This document shows positions 18,849 to 28,800 of a stretch of DNA of 64,000 nt, in pieces. How positions within the stretch are numbered: position 1 is the first letter of the stretch; each line of letters opens with the position of its first letter. The stretch covers positions 2,562,713 to 2,626,712 of the forward strand of contig NZ_BDUD01000001.1 in NCBI RefSeq assembly GCF_003113895.1. The letters are read 5' to 3'. Both the position numbers and the translations under genes were made by a program. Source of the stretch: Nostoc commune NIES-4072. Lineage in GTDB: Bacteria > Cyanobacteriota > Cyanobacteriia > Cyanobacteriales > Nostocaceae. Under the pieces are notes generated by a model, which made no database searches, was not told the DNA's origin, and was given only the letters and a program-made list of their open reading frames with translations.

Positions 18849-18930
18849 CTAGTACAGGTCGGTGGAAATAAACCTACCATTCCCAACAGCCAGAAAGCAC
18901 AAAAAATTAAATCCTTTTGACTTTTGACTT
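18849..18930. repeat. 80-bp interspersed element, copy 1
   Basis: It begins CTAGTACAGGTCGG, continues through GGAAATAAAC, and ends in CTTTTGACTTTTGACTT. Related copies lie upstream of pixJ (21771-21850) and, inverted, before pixH (20570-20652). Confidence 0.75.
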
Positions 18931-18984
18931 GCGGTATCAGTGTGGGTTTTTCAATAGCTGGCTTTTTACCATAAGGAACAAAGT

Positions 18985-20187
18985 ATGACCCACTCCGAAC
19001 TTATTTTTTCAAATAACCTAGTTAATGAATTTAAAACTTGTACTCAGCTACAATACAATGGCAAATTAAATATTAAAAGTTCTAAAGGTAGCCAATGGAC
19101 TTTTTATTATCGGCTGGGGCGGATAGTTTGGGCAACAGGTGGAACTCATCCCTTCCGCCGTTGGCGTAGACAGATGGCTCAAAATTGTCCTCAGATTGAT
19201 GTTGATAAATTGCAGTTACGTTTGCAAGACGTAGCAATAGATTATTGGGATTATCGCATTCTAGAAATCTTTCATAAAAAACAGAAAATTCAGAGAGAAC
19301 AGATTCAGTCTATTGCCGAAAACACCATAGCAGAATTATTATTTGACCTAGCTATGCAAGGAAATTTTGCTTCTATAAGTTGCAATCGCAGCCAAGAAGT
19401 TATTTTAGAAGCACCAATAAGCTTCACGAGTGCAGAAATGTCTGTAAAGCACATGCAAGACTCGTGGAAAATTTGGTCAGAAGCAGGTTTAGCAAATTTT
19501 TCTCCTGACTTAGCACCAGTTCTACGCCGACCAGAACAACTTCAGCAAATAGTAAGTCCATCTGTCTACAAAAACTTTGTAAATTTAATCAACGGCAAAT
19601 TAACTTTGCGAGATTTAGCCGTGAAAATGAAGCAAAGTGTACTCCCGCTCACCCGTTCATTGCTTCCTTATATCCTTAAAGGAATCATCGAATTGGTGGA
19701 AATACCTGACATGCCCTTAGTAGTGATGGAGGGCAACAATAAGCCTATCACCGCACAACCAAAAAAATCAATTGCTCCACTAGTAGCCTGCGTAGATGAT
19801 AGCCCTCAAGTCTGTAAAATGCTAGAGGATATAATCACTTCCAATGGACTAAGGTTTATCAAAATTCAAGATGCTGTACAAGCTCTCCCAACCCTCATTC
19901 AAGATAAACCAGACCTGATTTTCTTGGATTTGATTATGCCAGTCGCCAGTGGTTACGAAATTTGTACTCAGTTGCGACGAATATCTGCCTTTGCCAATAC
20001 ACCAGTAATTATATTAACAGGTAGTGATGGTCTTTTAGATAGAGTTCGTGCTAAGGTAGTCGGTTCTACAGATTTTATAACTAAACCTGTAGTGCCTGAC
20101 AAGGTAATAAGTATAGTACGTAAATATTTACCTACAGCAAGTATATCCATCGACAAGAGTCAACCTAATTTAGAAGTTTGTAAGTAG
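18985..20187 (+). CDS. pixG: PixG-like PATAN-domain response regulator
   Basis: First gene of a pixGHIJL-type phototaxis operon. The 400 residues comprise an N-terminal DUF4388/PATAN-type region (about 1-260), the arrangement seen in PatA, PixG and PtxA-like regulators, and a C-terminal receiver domain (about 266-385). The receiver has the acidic pair VDDS, the phospho-acceptor Asp in LIFLDLIMP, and Lys in TKPVV. Such regulators relay the signal of a CheA-like kinase to the type IV pilus motors. Strong AAGGAA site before ATG 18985. The position at the head of the operon supports the name. Confidence 0.9.
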   Translation: MTHSELIFSNNLVNEFKTCTQLQYNGKLNIKSSKGSQWTFYYRLGRIVWATGGTHPFRRWRRQMAQNCPQIDVDKLQLRLQDVAIDYWDYRILEIFHKKQKIQREQIQSIAENTIAELLFDLAMQGNFASISCNRSQEVILEAPISFTSAEMSVKHMQDSWKIWSEAGLANFSPDLAPVLRRPEQLQQIVSPSVYKNFVNLINGKLTLRDLAVKMKQSVLPLTRSLLPYILKGIIELVEIPDMPLVVMEGNNKPITAQPKKSIAPLVACVDDSPQVCKMLEDIITSNGLRFIKIQDAVQALPTLIQDKPDLIFLDLIMPVASGYEICTQLRRISAFANTPVIILTGSDGLLDRVRAKVVGSTDFITKPVVPDKVISIVRKYLPTASISIDKSQPNLEVCK

Positions 20188-20745
20188 GGATAATTAATAA
20201 TTTTTATTGATTATTAATTATCAACTAATCTAATTAGTTTTAAAATTTCATTCCTCAGCATGAGCCTATTGATTAACAATAGCGCTCACAAAAAAATTAC
20301 AAACGATAAATTCTACCACAGTAAACATAAAAATTCATAAAATGCAAGTAGGTGGCGCTCTTAAATCCACCTATTTTTTTATTTAAAATCGAAGTTTATT
20401 ACGTAACTAAAACATATATTAAATTATGTTCATTACGTACTTTTTCGGAGGTTAATATATAAAGATTGCATCAAAATTAGACAAATACAGATTTTGTATT
20501 TATAGCAGTCCTATTTGATGTGTGAATATTATTTATGACAAGGAATTAGGAGCTAGTAACACAAGCCATAAGTCAAAATCTACGTATACTTTAATTTTGG
20601 GCTTTCTAACTGTTTTCAAATAGTAAGTTTATTTCCGCAAACCTGTACTAGTATCTAGTTTCTTAAATGTCTTTGTTCACGCATAATTGAGGATTTGTAT
20701 GTCTAATTTGTTTACATCCTTAAAAACTTTTCAAGAGTAATTACC
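20188..20745. other. Intergenic region between pixG and pixH
   Basis: 558 bases, very AT-rich, no gene. The inverted copy of the 80-bp element lies at 20570-20652. The length suggests that pixH onward may have its own promoter rather than relying on read-through. Confidence 0.6.
20570..20652. repeat. 80-bp interspersed element, inverted copy
   Basis: On the minus strand this reads ACTAGTACAGGTTTGCGG then AAATAAACTTACTATT, aligning along its length with copies 1 and 2. Confidence 0.7.
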
Positions 20746-21108
20746 ATGAATACTATTTTAGTTGTTGAAGATGGCTTAACAGATATGGAAATAATCAGCC
20801 GTTACTTGCAACAGGCAGGTTATTCTGTGATTAGTGCCACAAGCAGTGAAGAAGCTCAAGACAAAATAGATAAAAATAAGCCAGACCTAATATTTCTCGA
20901 CGTAATTTTACCAGGTAAAAGTGGCTTTGAAATTTGCCGAGAGTTGAAAAATAATCCCAGTACTAGCAAAATACCTGTGGTTTTTTGCTCTACAAAAAAT
21001 AGTGATGTAGATAAAATTTGGGGTAATATGTTGGGCGCTGATGGTTATTTATCAAAACCGATTGACCGAGAGGAACTAACGGTAATGTTAAAACGATTAA
21101 TTAGCTAG
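20746..21108 (+). CDS. pixH: PixH-like CheY response regulator
   Basis: A single receiver domain of 120 residues: acidic residues in VVEDGLTD, the phospho-acceptor Asp in LIFLDVILPG (about residue 54), Thr/Ser in FCSTKNS and Lys in LSKPID. The second regulator of the pathway, it fits PixH/PilH, which often acts as a phosphate sink that opposes PixG/PilG. The GRELK-type motif ICRELKNNPS resembles the PilH subgroup. Followed by pixI after 124 bases. Confidence 0.9.
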   Translation: MNTILVVEDGLTDMEIISRYLQQAGYSVISATSSEEAQDKIDKNKPDLIFLDVILPGKSGFEICRELKNNPSTSKIPVVFCSTKNSDVDKIWGNMLGADGYLSKPIDREELTVMLKRLIS

Positions 21109-21232
21109 CGAAAATTTAATCAATCCACAAAAAAGCTAGAAGTCTATATTTCTAATTTAGAACCTCTACAAAATAACATAATACTGCAAATAGTGGCTAA
21201 AGAACAATAATCAAGCACAAAGGAAAGTAATT

Positions 21233-21706
21233 TTGGAAACTAAGGAACAGTTCTTAAGTTTTAATTTGGGAGTAAGGGACACAGCGATAATATCGTTACA
21301 ACACATCACAGAAGTGTTGCAAATATCATTACCAGAAATATGTGGCGTTCCTCAAATGCCTAGTAGCGTCTTAGGTATCTATAACTGGCGCGGTGAGATG
21401 CTTTGGTTAGTAGACTTAGAGGCAATGTTAGGTTATCCTCCAATTTCACAAGGAGCAAATTTACTTTCAAAAATGATGGCGATTGTTCTCGAAAACAAAG
21501 GTAAATATTTGGGGCTATTGGTACGACAACTGATAGATATTGAATGGCTAGATACTCAACGAATGAAACCCCCAACTAGCGAATTATTTTATCCTAAAAT
21601 CTCACCTTTTTTACAGGGATACTTTATTAATGATTCTGAGGATATGATTTTTAATTTGGATGCCATAACAATTATCCAAGCTCCCATGTGGAAAATTCAT
21701 AATTGA
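21233..21706 (+). CDS. pixI: PixI-like CheW adaptor
   Basis: A CheW-domain scaffold of 157 residues that links the receptor PixJ to the kinase PixL. The fold is recognisable from FLSFNLGVRDTAIISLQHITEV at the N-terminus, the VLGIYNWRGEMLWLVDLEAMLG block (about 45-66), and the C-terminal hydrophobic strands. The start is TTG at 21233, chosen because AGGA (21221-21224) sits eight bases before it and no suitable ATG lies upstream in frame. Orthologous position to pixI in the Synechocystis operon. Confidence 0.88.
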   Translation: METKEQFLSFNLGVRDTAIISLQHITEVLQISLPEICGVPQMPSSVLGIYNWRGEMLWLVDLEAMLGYPPISQGANLLSKMMAIVLENKGKYLGLLVRQLIDIEWLDTQRMKPPTSELFYPKISPFLQGYFINDSEDMIFNLDAITIIQAPMWKIHN

Positions 21707-21770
21707 ACAGTTGCTCGTGGTTGATTAGGCATGTTTTTTTAACAATCCCTAATCTTTCTTAGCTAAATAC

Positions 21771-21850
21771 TAATACAAGTCGGCGGAAATAAACTTAGCA
21801 TTTTGTTACAGCTAGAAAGGCTAAAACTAAATCTTTTAGACTTTTGACTT
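21771..21850. repeat. 80-bp interspersed element, copy 2
   Basis: TAATACAAGTCGGCGG, then AAATAAACTTAGCATT, ending CTTTTAGACTTTTGACTT; same orientation as copy 1 and about 70 bases upstream of pixJ. Confidence 0.75.
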
Positions 21851-21917
21851 CCTCCTTACAGTACTAGTTAATTCTTAAGTAACAATTATTACTCTAACAA
21901 AATTTGAGGTCAATCTA

Positions 21918-24900
21918 ATGACATTTTTGTATAACAATAGCAATGAAAAGCAGGATTTAATCTCGGAAGTAGAAAATATAAATGGGAGCGCTAATATAAC
22001 AAATATTGCTAGCAATGAAATATCCTTATTAAACACGATCGCTCAAGAATTTAAAACTTGGCGGCGACAGTTGCAAGATATTGTAACTCACATGCGCCAA
22101 GCGCCAGACTTTGATACTCTACTCAAAATTAGTGTAGCGCAGATAAGAGAAAAAATTGGTTGCGATCGCGCCTTAATTTATCAGTTTACTTCCTTTGATT
22201 CAGGTAATGTTTTAGCAGAATCAAGAACACTAGGTTGGACACCAACTTTAGGCGAAAATATTCCCGGAATTATTTTTGGTTTATATACCAATCAAGACTA
22301 TATAGAACCTGTAGCTATTGACGATATCACTCAGATTCAACTTACCCCTTATCAGAAGCAACTTCTAGATAAATTTCAAATTAAAGCTAGTTTGAGTTTA
22401 CCGATTGTAGTAGAAGGTAAAGTATGGGGCTTACTGGTAGTAAATAATTGCTTATCAACACGGCAGTGGCAAGAAGTAGAAATTAGCCTACTATCCCAAA
22501 TTACAACAGAACTCATATACAAATTACAGAGTTTTGAATTCAAAAGAGAAGAACAGCAGCGCATACTAGCAAAAAAATCTGTAGCTAAAGTTATCGATAA
22601 AATTTTGCGGGCATCAAATGTCGAGAAGATTTTTCAAACAACCACTCAAGAAGTCCGGCAATTACTAAAATGCGATCGCGTCGCCGTTTATCGTTTCAAC
22701 CCTGACTGGAGTGGCGAGTTTATCGCTGAGTCAGTAGGTAATGGCTGGGTAAAAATGGTCAGCCCTGATTTTTATATGGTCTGGGAAGATACCCACTTGC
22801 AAGACACCCAAGGAGGACGTTATGCCAAGGGTGAAAGCTTTGTGGTCAAAGACATCTATAAAATGGGCCATGCTCAATGCCACATTGATATTTTAGAGCA
22901 GTATGAAATGAAGGCTTACATCATTGCGCCTATATTTGCTGGAGAGAAATTATGGGGCTTGCTGGCAGCTTATCAAAATTCTGGGCCTCGTGATTGGCAA
23001 CCTTGGGAAGAAAGCTTTGTAACCCAAATTGGACTGCAATTTGGTGTGGCTATCTCACAAGGCGAATATCTAGAACAGATGCATAAGAAATCTGAGCAAC
23101 TAGCCCAAATAGTTGAACAAGAAAAAGCTTTTACTAAAATAGTAGGTCGCATTCGACAATCTTTAGATGTAGATAGCGTCTTCAAAACAACCACTCAAGA
23201 AGTGCGCCAATCACTACGATGCGATCGCGTCGCAGTCTATCGTTTTAACCCTGACTGGGGTGGCGAATTTGTGGCTGAGTCTGTGGGTACTGGTTGGACA
23301 AAACTGGTAGGCCCTGATATTAAAACCGTTTTGGACGATACTTACTTGCAAGAAACTAAGGGAGGTAGGTATGTCAGAGGCGAAAACTTTATTGTTAATG
23401 ACATCTATCAAGTAGGGCTTGCTCCTTGCCATATTGAGATTTTAGAGCAGTTTGAAGCCAAAGCTTACATAATTGTTCCTATATTTTTCGGGGATAAATT
23501 GTGGGGTTTGCTGGCAGCTTATCAAAATTCTCGCCCCCGTGAGTGGGAAACTTGGGAAGTTAACTTTTTGGTTCAAACTAGTTTGCAATTTAGCCTAGCT
23601 AAATCACAGATAGATTATTTGGAATTAGTTCGGTTGAAATCTGAAAAACTAGCTCAGATAGCGGAACAAGAGAAAGCTGTCACCAAGATCAGTAACCGCA
23701 TCCGGCAATCTTCAGATGTAGAAGAAATCTTCAAAACAACCACTCAAGAAGTACGGCAATTACTGCGATGCGATCGCGTTGCAGTCTATCGTTTCAACCC
23801 TAATTGGAGCGGTGAATTTGTAGCAGAATCAGTAGCTCATACTTGGGTAAAACTGGTAGGCCCCGATATCAAAACTGTCTGGGAAGATACCCACTTACAA
23901 GAAACTCAAGGGGGTCGATATGCCCAAGGGGAAAACTTTGTTGTTAATGACATCTATCAGGTAGGTCATTCTCCTTGCCACATTGAGATTTTAGAGCAAT
24001 TTGAAGTTAAAGCTTATGTAATTGTTCCTGTATTTGCCGGGGAACAATTGTGGGGATTGCTGGCAGCTTATCAAAATTCTGGAACTCGCGATTGGGATGA
24101 ATCGGAAGTCACTTTATTAGCACGCATTGGCAACCAGTTAGGGCTAGCATTACAACAGACTGAATATTTGCAACAAGTACAAGGACAGTCAGCCAAATTA
24201 GCAGAAGCCGCAGCCCGAGAAAAGGCAGCCAAGGAGTTACTACAACAACGATCTATTCAACTGCTAACAGCCCTTAGACCCGCCCTCAACGGCGACTTAA
24301 CAGTACGCGCACCCATTACAGAAGACGAACTAGGTACGATCGCCGATGCTTACAATAATACCCTGCAAGCATTACGGCAAATCGTTCTTCAGGTACAGGG
24401 AGCTGCTCAACAAGTTGCTCAAACTTCCAGTAACAGCGAGGCTTCACTAACGGGACTCACTAATTTAGCACAACAACAATCTGAGGAAATTACCGCAGCT
24501 TTAGGTGAGATTCAACAGATGGTGGACTCTACTCAAGCTGTGGTTACGAATGCTGAGTTAGTACAAGTAGCGGTACAACAAGCCAATGAAACTGTAGAGT
24601 CTGGCGATACTGCGATGAACTTAACTGTAAAAGCAATCCAAGGAATTCGTGAAACCGTCGCTCAAACTAGCAAGAAGATTAAACGCCTCAGTGAATCTTC
24701 GCAAAAAATCTCCAAAGTGGTTAATTTGATTGGTAATTTTGCTACACAGACAAACGTGCTGGCTTTGAATGCAGCCATTGAAGCCACTCGTGCAGGTGAA
24801 TATGGCAAAGGCTTTGCAGTTGTAGCTGATGAAGTCCGTTCTTTATCTCGCCAGTCAGCAGCAGCAACTATCGAAATAGAAAAATTAGTCCAGGAGATTC

Positions 24901-25226
24901 AAGCAGAAACCGGAGAAGTAGCAGTAGCAATGGAAACTGGTATTCAGCAGGTTGTAGAAGGTACAAATCTGGTCAATGATACTCGCCAAAACTTGAATGC
25001 GATCGTTTATGCAACTGCCGAAATTAGTCAGCTAATCGAGCGAATTACCGCCGCGACTCAAAAACAAATGACGCAATCTGTAACAGTCACAAAATCAATG
25101 CAAGATGTAGCAGAAATTGCTAATCAGACTTTTGCTGAATCTCAAGAAATTGCTAATGTGTTCCAAGATTTATCGGGGATGGCGCAAGAGCTATTAACAA
25201 CTGCTAGTAAGTTTAAAGTGAAATAG
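21918..25226 (+). CDS. pixJ: PixJ-like cyanobacteriochrome chemoreceptor with four GAF domains
   Basis: A 1102-residue photoreceptor-type methyl-accepting protein. Order: GAF1 (about 55-200, no chromophore Cys), GAF2 (about 230-395), GAF3 (413-578), GAF4 (596-760), HAMP-like segment (about 790-850), and MCP signalling domain with hairpin tip around [29 protein letters not shown]2-4 each have Cys-His (321/322, 504/505, 687/688) with an Asp exactly 30 residues before the Cys. As remembered for AnPixJ, the bilin-bearing GAF2 uses Trp289, Asp291 and Cys321, identical numbering to GAF2 here. GAF2 and GAF4 also keep the Trp; GAF3 has Leu472. There is no obvious membrane segment. GAGG precedes ATG 21918. 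Light sensing is inferred. Confidence 0.93.
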   Translation: MTFLYNNSNEKQDLISEVENINGSANITNIASNEISLLNTIAQEFKTWRRQLQDIVTHMRQAPDFDTLLKISVAQIREKIGCDRALIYQFTSFDSGNVLAESRTLGWTPTLGENIPGIIFGLYTNQDYIEPVAIDDITQIQLTPYQKQLLDKFQIKASLSLPIVVEGKVWGLLVVNNCLSTRQWQEVEISLLSQITTELIYKLQSFEFKREEQQRILAKKSVAKVIDKILRASNVEKIFQTTTQEVRQLLKCDRVAVYRFNPDWSGEFIAESVGNGWVKMVSPDFYMVWEDTHLQDTQGGRYAKGESFVVKDIYKMGHAQCHIDILEQYEMKAYIIAPIFAGEKLWGLLAAYQNSGPRDWQPWEESFVTQIGLQFGVAISQGEYLEQMHKKSEQLAQIVEQEKAFTKIVGRIRQSLDVDSVFKTTTQEVRQSLRCDRVAVYRFNPDWGGEFVAESVGTGWTKLVGPDIKTVLDDTYLQETKGGRYVRGENFIVNDIYQVGLAPCHIEILEQFEAKAYIIVPIFFGDKLWGLLAAYQNSRPREWETWEVNFLVQTSLQFSLAKSQIDYLELVRLKSEKLAQIAEQEKAVTKISNRIRQSSDVEEIFKTTTQEVRQLLRCDRVAVYRFNPNWSGEFVAESVAHTWVKLVGPDIKTVWEDTHLQETQGGRYAQGENFVVNDIYQVGHSPCHIEILEQFEVKAYVIVPVFAGEQLWGLLAAYQNSGTRDWDESEVTLLARIGNQLGLALQQTEYLQQVQGQSAKLAEAAAREKAAKELLQQRSIQLLTALRPALNGDLTVRAPITEDELGTIADAYNNTLQALRQIVLQVQGAAQQVAQTSSNSEASLTGLTNLAQQQSEEITAALGEIQQMVDSTQAVVTNAELVQVAVQQANETVESGDTAMNLTVKAIQGIRETVAQTSKKIKRLSESSQKISKVVNLIGNFATQTNVLALNAAIEATRAGEYGKGFAVVADEVRSLSRQSAAATIEIEKLVQEIQAETGEVAVAMETGIQQVVEGTNLVNDTRQNLNAIVYATAEISQLIERITAATQKQMTQSVTVTKSMQDVAEIANQTFAESQEIANVFQDLSGMAQELLTTASKFKVK

Positions 25227-25240
25227 GGAGTGGAGAGTTA

Positions 25241-25261
25241 GGAGTTAGGAGTTAGGAGTTA
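25241..25261. repeat. Left heptamer array, GGAGTTA x3
   Basis: Three perfect units, preceded by degenerate ones from 25227, lie directly after the pixJ stop. They are the reverse complement of the TAACTCC units found on the other side of the four-helix-bundle gene. Confidence 0.85.
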
Positions 25262-25367
25262 TTGGGTTAAAGCATTAATTAGATAAATCACTATTTTGTT
25301 GACAAATTTAAAAATGCTTTGACCTTAATTAATTGTAACTTTTGAGTTGAAGATAGGAGAAGAGTAA

Positions 25368-25718
25368 TTGGCAGAGAGTATTATTCAACAGAAGAGTTTT
25401 CAATTTGCTTTGGAAATTATTCACCTATATATTAAACTGCAAGAGCAACGGGAATATGTGCTTTCTAAGCAATTACTACGAAGTGGGACAAGTATTGGCG
25501 CGAATGTTGAAGAGGCTAGCGGTGGTCAGAGTAGAAAGGATTTCTTGGCAAAAATGTATATTGCATACAAAGAGGCTAGGGAAACCAAATACTGGCTACG
25601 TCTACTACAACAGTCCAAACTAGTAAATATTGATTTAACCAATGAACTAATCTATGCAGACGAAATCATTCGGATTTTGAGTTCAATAGTCAAGACAACT
25701 GAAAAATCAATTGGTTGA
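25368..25718 (+). CDS. Four-helix-bundle protein (S23/Avd-like)
   Basis: A 116-residue helical protein of the four-helix-bundle family known from 23S rRNA intervening sequences; the accessory Avd protein of diversity-generating retroelements has the same fold. Signature: [24 protein letters not shown] (about residues 41-64) and [14 protein letters not shown]. The start is TTG at 25368, seven bases after AGGAGA (25355-25360). It is the only gene in the pix operon without a known role in phototaxis, and it is bracketed by inverted heptamer arrays, so it looks like an inserted cassette. No reverse transcriptase is in the window. Confidence 0.82.
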   Translation: MAESIIQQKSFQFALEIIHLYIKLQEQREYVLSKQLLRSGTSIGANVEEASGGQSRKDFLAKMYIAYKEARETKYWLRLLQQSKLVNIDLTNELIYADEIIRILSSIVKTTEKSIG

Positions 25719-25719
25719 T

Positions 25720-25810
25720 CAACTCCCAACTCCCAACTCCCAACTCCCAACTCTCAACTCCCAACTCCCAACTCCTAACTCCTAACTCCTAACTCCTAAC
25801 TCCTAACTCC
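25720..25810. repeat. Right heptamer array, CAACTCC/TAACTCC x13
   Basis: Thirteen contiguous 7-bp units run from two bases after the four-helix-bundle stop to just before the pixL start. The first units are CAACTCC, with one CAACTCT, and the later ones TAACTCC. Confidence 0.92.
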
Positions 25811-25816
25811 CCACTT

Positions 25817-28800
25817 ATGATCACAGATAACGAAATCCGCGAACAAGGATACATCTACTTTCTGGCTGAAGCCCCAGAATTAGTCCAAATTATTGAACAA
25901 GAACTATTTAGCTTATCAGAAGATTACAGCACTGCTAAAGTTCATAACTTAATGCGGGCTACTCATACACTTAAAGGTGGCGCTGCTAATGTTGGGCTAG
26001 AAGTAATTAAGATGATAGCCCATTTTTTAGAAGATGTATTTAAGGCTCTATATAATCCAAAAGTGATAGTTGATGCTGAATTACAAACACTTTTGTTACA
26101 AGCTTATGAGTGCCTTAGCATAGCACTAAATACCGAATTAATCGGCAGTACTGTTAATAATGAAGAATTGCTCCATCGAGCAACTTCAGTGTTTGCACAG
26201 TTGCAAGACAAGCTGGGTGATGCATTTGGCGCTGAAACTCATATTCCCACTTCTGAAGAATTGGGATTTGATATTGTCCAGTCCGTTTTTGAAGTGGGAG
26301 TAGAGCAACGTTTAAACAGTATTGCTGAAGCTGTTAACAATCCACCAAGTAATGACGAATTTATCGAGTTTTTACATTCTCAAGCTGAGGTGTTTCTCGG
26401 TTTAGCAGAATCTCTAAATTTACCTGGATTGGGAGAAATTTCTCAAACAATTCTGTCAGCGCTGCAAGCAAACCCCACTCAGGTGCAGCAAATTGCAGAA
26501 ATTGCCCTTGTAGATTTGCAACAAGCACAAAAATTGGTATTAGAAGGCGATCGCACTTCTGGCGGAAAAACTTCTCCAGCTTTGCAAAAACTCACGACAA
26601 TGACAAATAATGAGTTATCTGAAGAATTACAAAACAATTCAGAAGAACAATTTTACCAATTTATCACTACATCTGATAATAATAAAAATCAATCAGTAAA
26701 GCCAACAACTGCCAAGTTTTATTTAAAAGTTATTCGTTACATTTTTGGCTGGTTTAATCACGAAATCAAAGTACCAGAGGCAGAGCTTAATTTTGATTTA
26801 ATGGTTCCCAGATTAGAAAAAGAAAATTTACTTGGTTATATCGATAATTGGCTAAAAAACTTTCTTAATTTTGTTCAAGACGCAGAAGATAGTCAAAGCC
26901 TTTCTCTTTATCGACATGGGATAATTTTAATCATTTTATTTGCCGTCATAAAGTTTCAGTACTCTGTAGAAAAATCTGATAGTTACATCTCAGTTATTAA
27001 AATATTACAAACCCAAATTCATAAATTAGCACAAGAATATAAAAACTATCCTCCTGTTACTAATAAAGAGAAAAACTGGCTTGATAATCCCAAGTTACAA
27101 ACGCTCTTAGTTCTTAAAGAAATACCTAATAGTTCTTCTCAAACAACTGAGAACTTACTAGAAGCAATATGGGGAGAAGAAGCTAGCGAAAACTTTACAG
27201 AGCAAGTAGTGACAACCACAAATGATGATTCTTCAGTAAAGCTTGATTCCTTAACTGTCAATGAGCAGGAAATTGTAAATGTTCCTGAAACAGCTATTGA
27301 AGTCATGCCTGATTTAGCTACACAAATCAACAAAGAAATAGAAGATAAATCAGAGTATGTTCAAACTAAAAACCTTCGCCAACCTTCTTTTATTCGAGTA
27401 GATACAGAGAGACTGCAACATCTTAATTATCTAGCTGGAGAATCGTTGATTTACCAAAAACGGCATAGTTTACAAAATGAACAAGTCAAAGAAATAATTG
27501 GCCAATTAATCCAGCAACTAACTAGACACCAAACAACTTTAAATGAATTACGTGATTTACCATTACAAATACAAAATATTGCCTCACAACAAACGCAAAA
27601 TTTTGCAGTGGATTTTGACTCTTTAGAAATGGATGTATATACAGATTTTCAGATGACATTGCACGAGGCAATAGAAGAGATACTGCAACTACAAGAAACT
27701 ACAGAGTCTCTTGACTTGCTTGTGACGCAAGCTGCCCAAATTGGTGACAAACAAGAAAATTTAACTCTTAATATTATAGATAGCTTAGTAGAAGCACGAA
27801 TGTCGCCTTTGGGTAATATCTTGAATCGCTTCCCCCACATGGTAGATAAGTTGGGGAATGTTCATGCCAAACTTGTAGAATTGAAACTTAGTGGTACTGA
27901 AGTACTAGTTGATAAAGCGATCGCAGAAAAGCTGTACGATCCCTTGTTACATTTAGTACGTAATGCTTTTGACCACGGTATTGAAGCTCCGCAACTTCGC
28001 CGAGAGCTTGGTAAACCAGAACAAGGGTTAATCGAAATCCGCGCCTATCATCAAGGTAGCCAAACTGTTATCGAGGTTAGGGATGATGGACAGGGATTGA
28101 ATTTAGACAGAATTCGCAGAAAAGCTGCTGAATTTTATCCCATACAAAGTGAAGAAAAAATTATCAGCTATGCTTCTAATCTGGCTGAATCTGAATTGTT
28201 AGATATGATATTTTCACCTGGATTTTCTACTGCTGCTAAAGTAAGTGAAATTTCTGGGCGTGGTATGGGGTTAGATATCGTGCGGACTCAGATGAACGCA
28301 CTGAATGGTTCAATTTCGGTTCAATCCTTACCCAAGCAAGGAACAATATTTATACTCAAAATTCCTTTTTCTATGACTACCGAAAAATTAATGCTAGTTC
28401 AAGCCAAAGGTGTTGTTTATGCCCTTATTTTGGACAGCATCGAAAAAATATTGATTCCCTCTGAGCAGCAGATTAAAGAAATTGAAGGTAAAAAAGTATT
28501 ACATTGGAATACAGACGATGATGAAACTATAGTCTGCCTCCGTCAACTGTCAAAGTTGATTAGTTATAATGATTCATGCTTGAACAATGATACTTTATAC
28601 AACACATCAAGTAATCACGACCCAAGCATAGCGAAAAATCCGGTGCTTTTGCTGCGACGAAATCAAGGAAGATTTGCTTTAGAAGTTGACCAAATAATTG
28701 GTGAACAAGAACTGGTAATCAGACCTCTAGGAAATGCGATCGCACCGCCAAAATACATTTATGGTTGTAGTAGTTTAGCTAATGGTAATCTCATCTTAGT

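Larger units (their letters stand above)
18346..18984. other. Intergenic region between murQ and pixG
   Basis: 639 bases, AT-rich, with no plausible gene. It holds a nested repeat (18406-18474), one copy of an 80-bp element also found twice more in this locus (18849-18930), and an AAGGAA ribosome-binding site six bases before the pixG ATG. Confidence 0.7.

Noticed and set aside
25368..25718. Four-helix-bundle gene as part of a diversity-generating retroelement
   Set aside because: The fold matches Avd, but no reverse transcriptase, template repeat or variable repeat was seen in the window.
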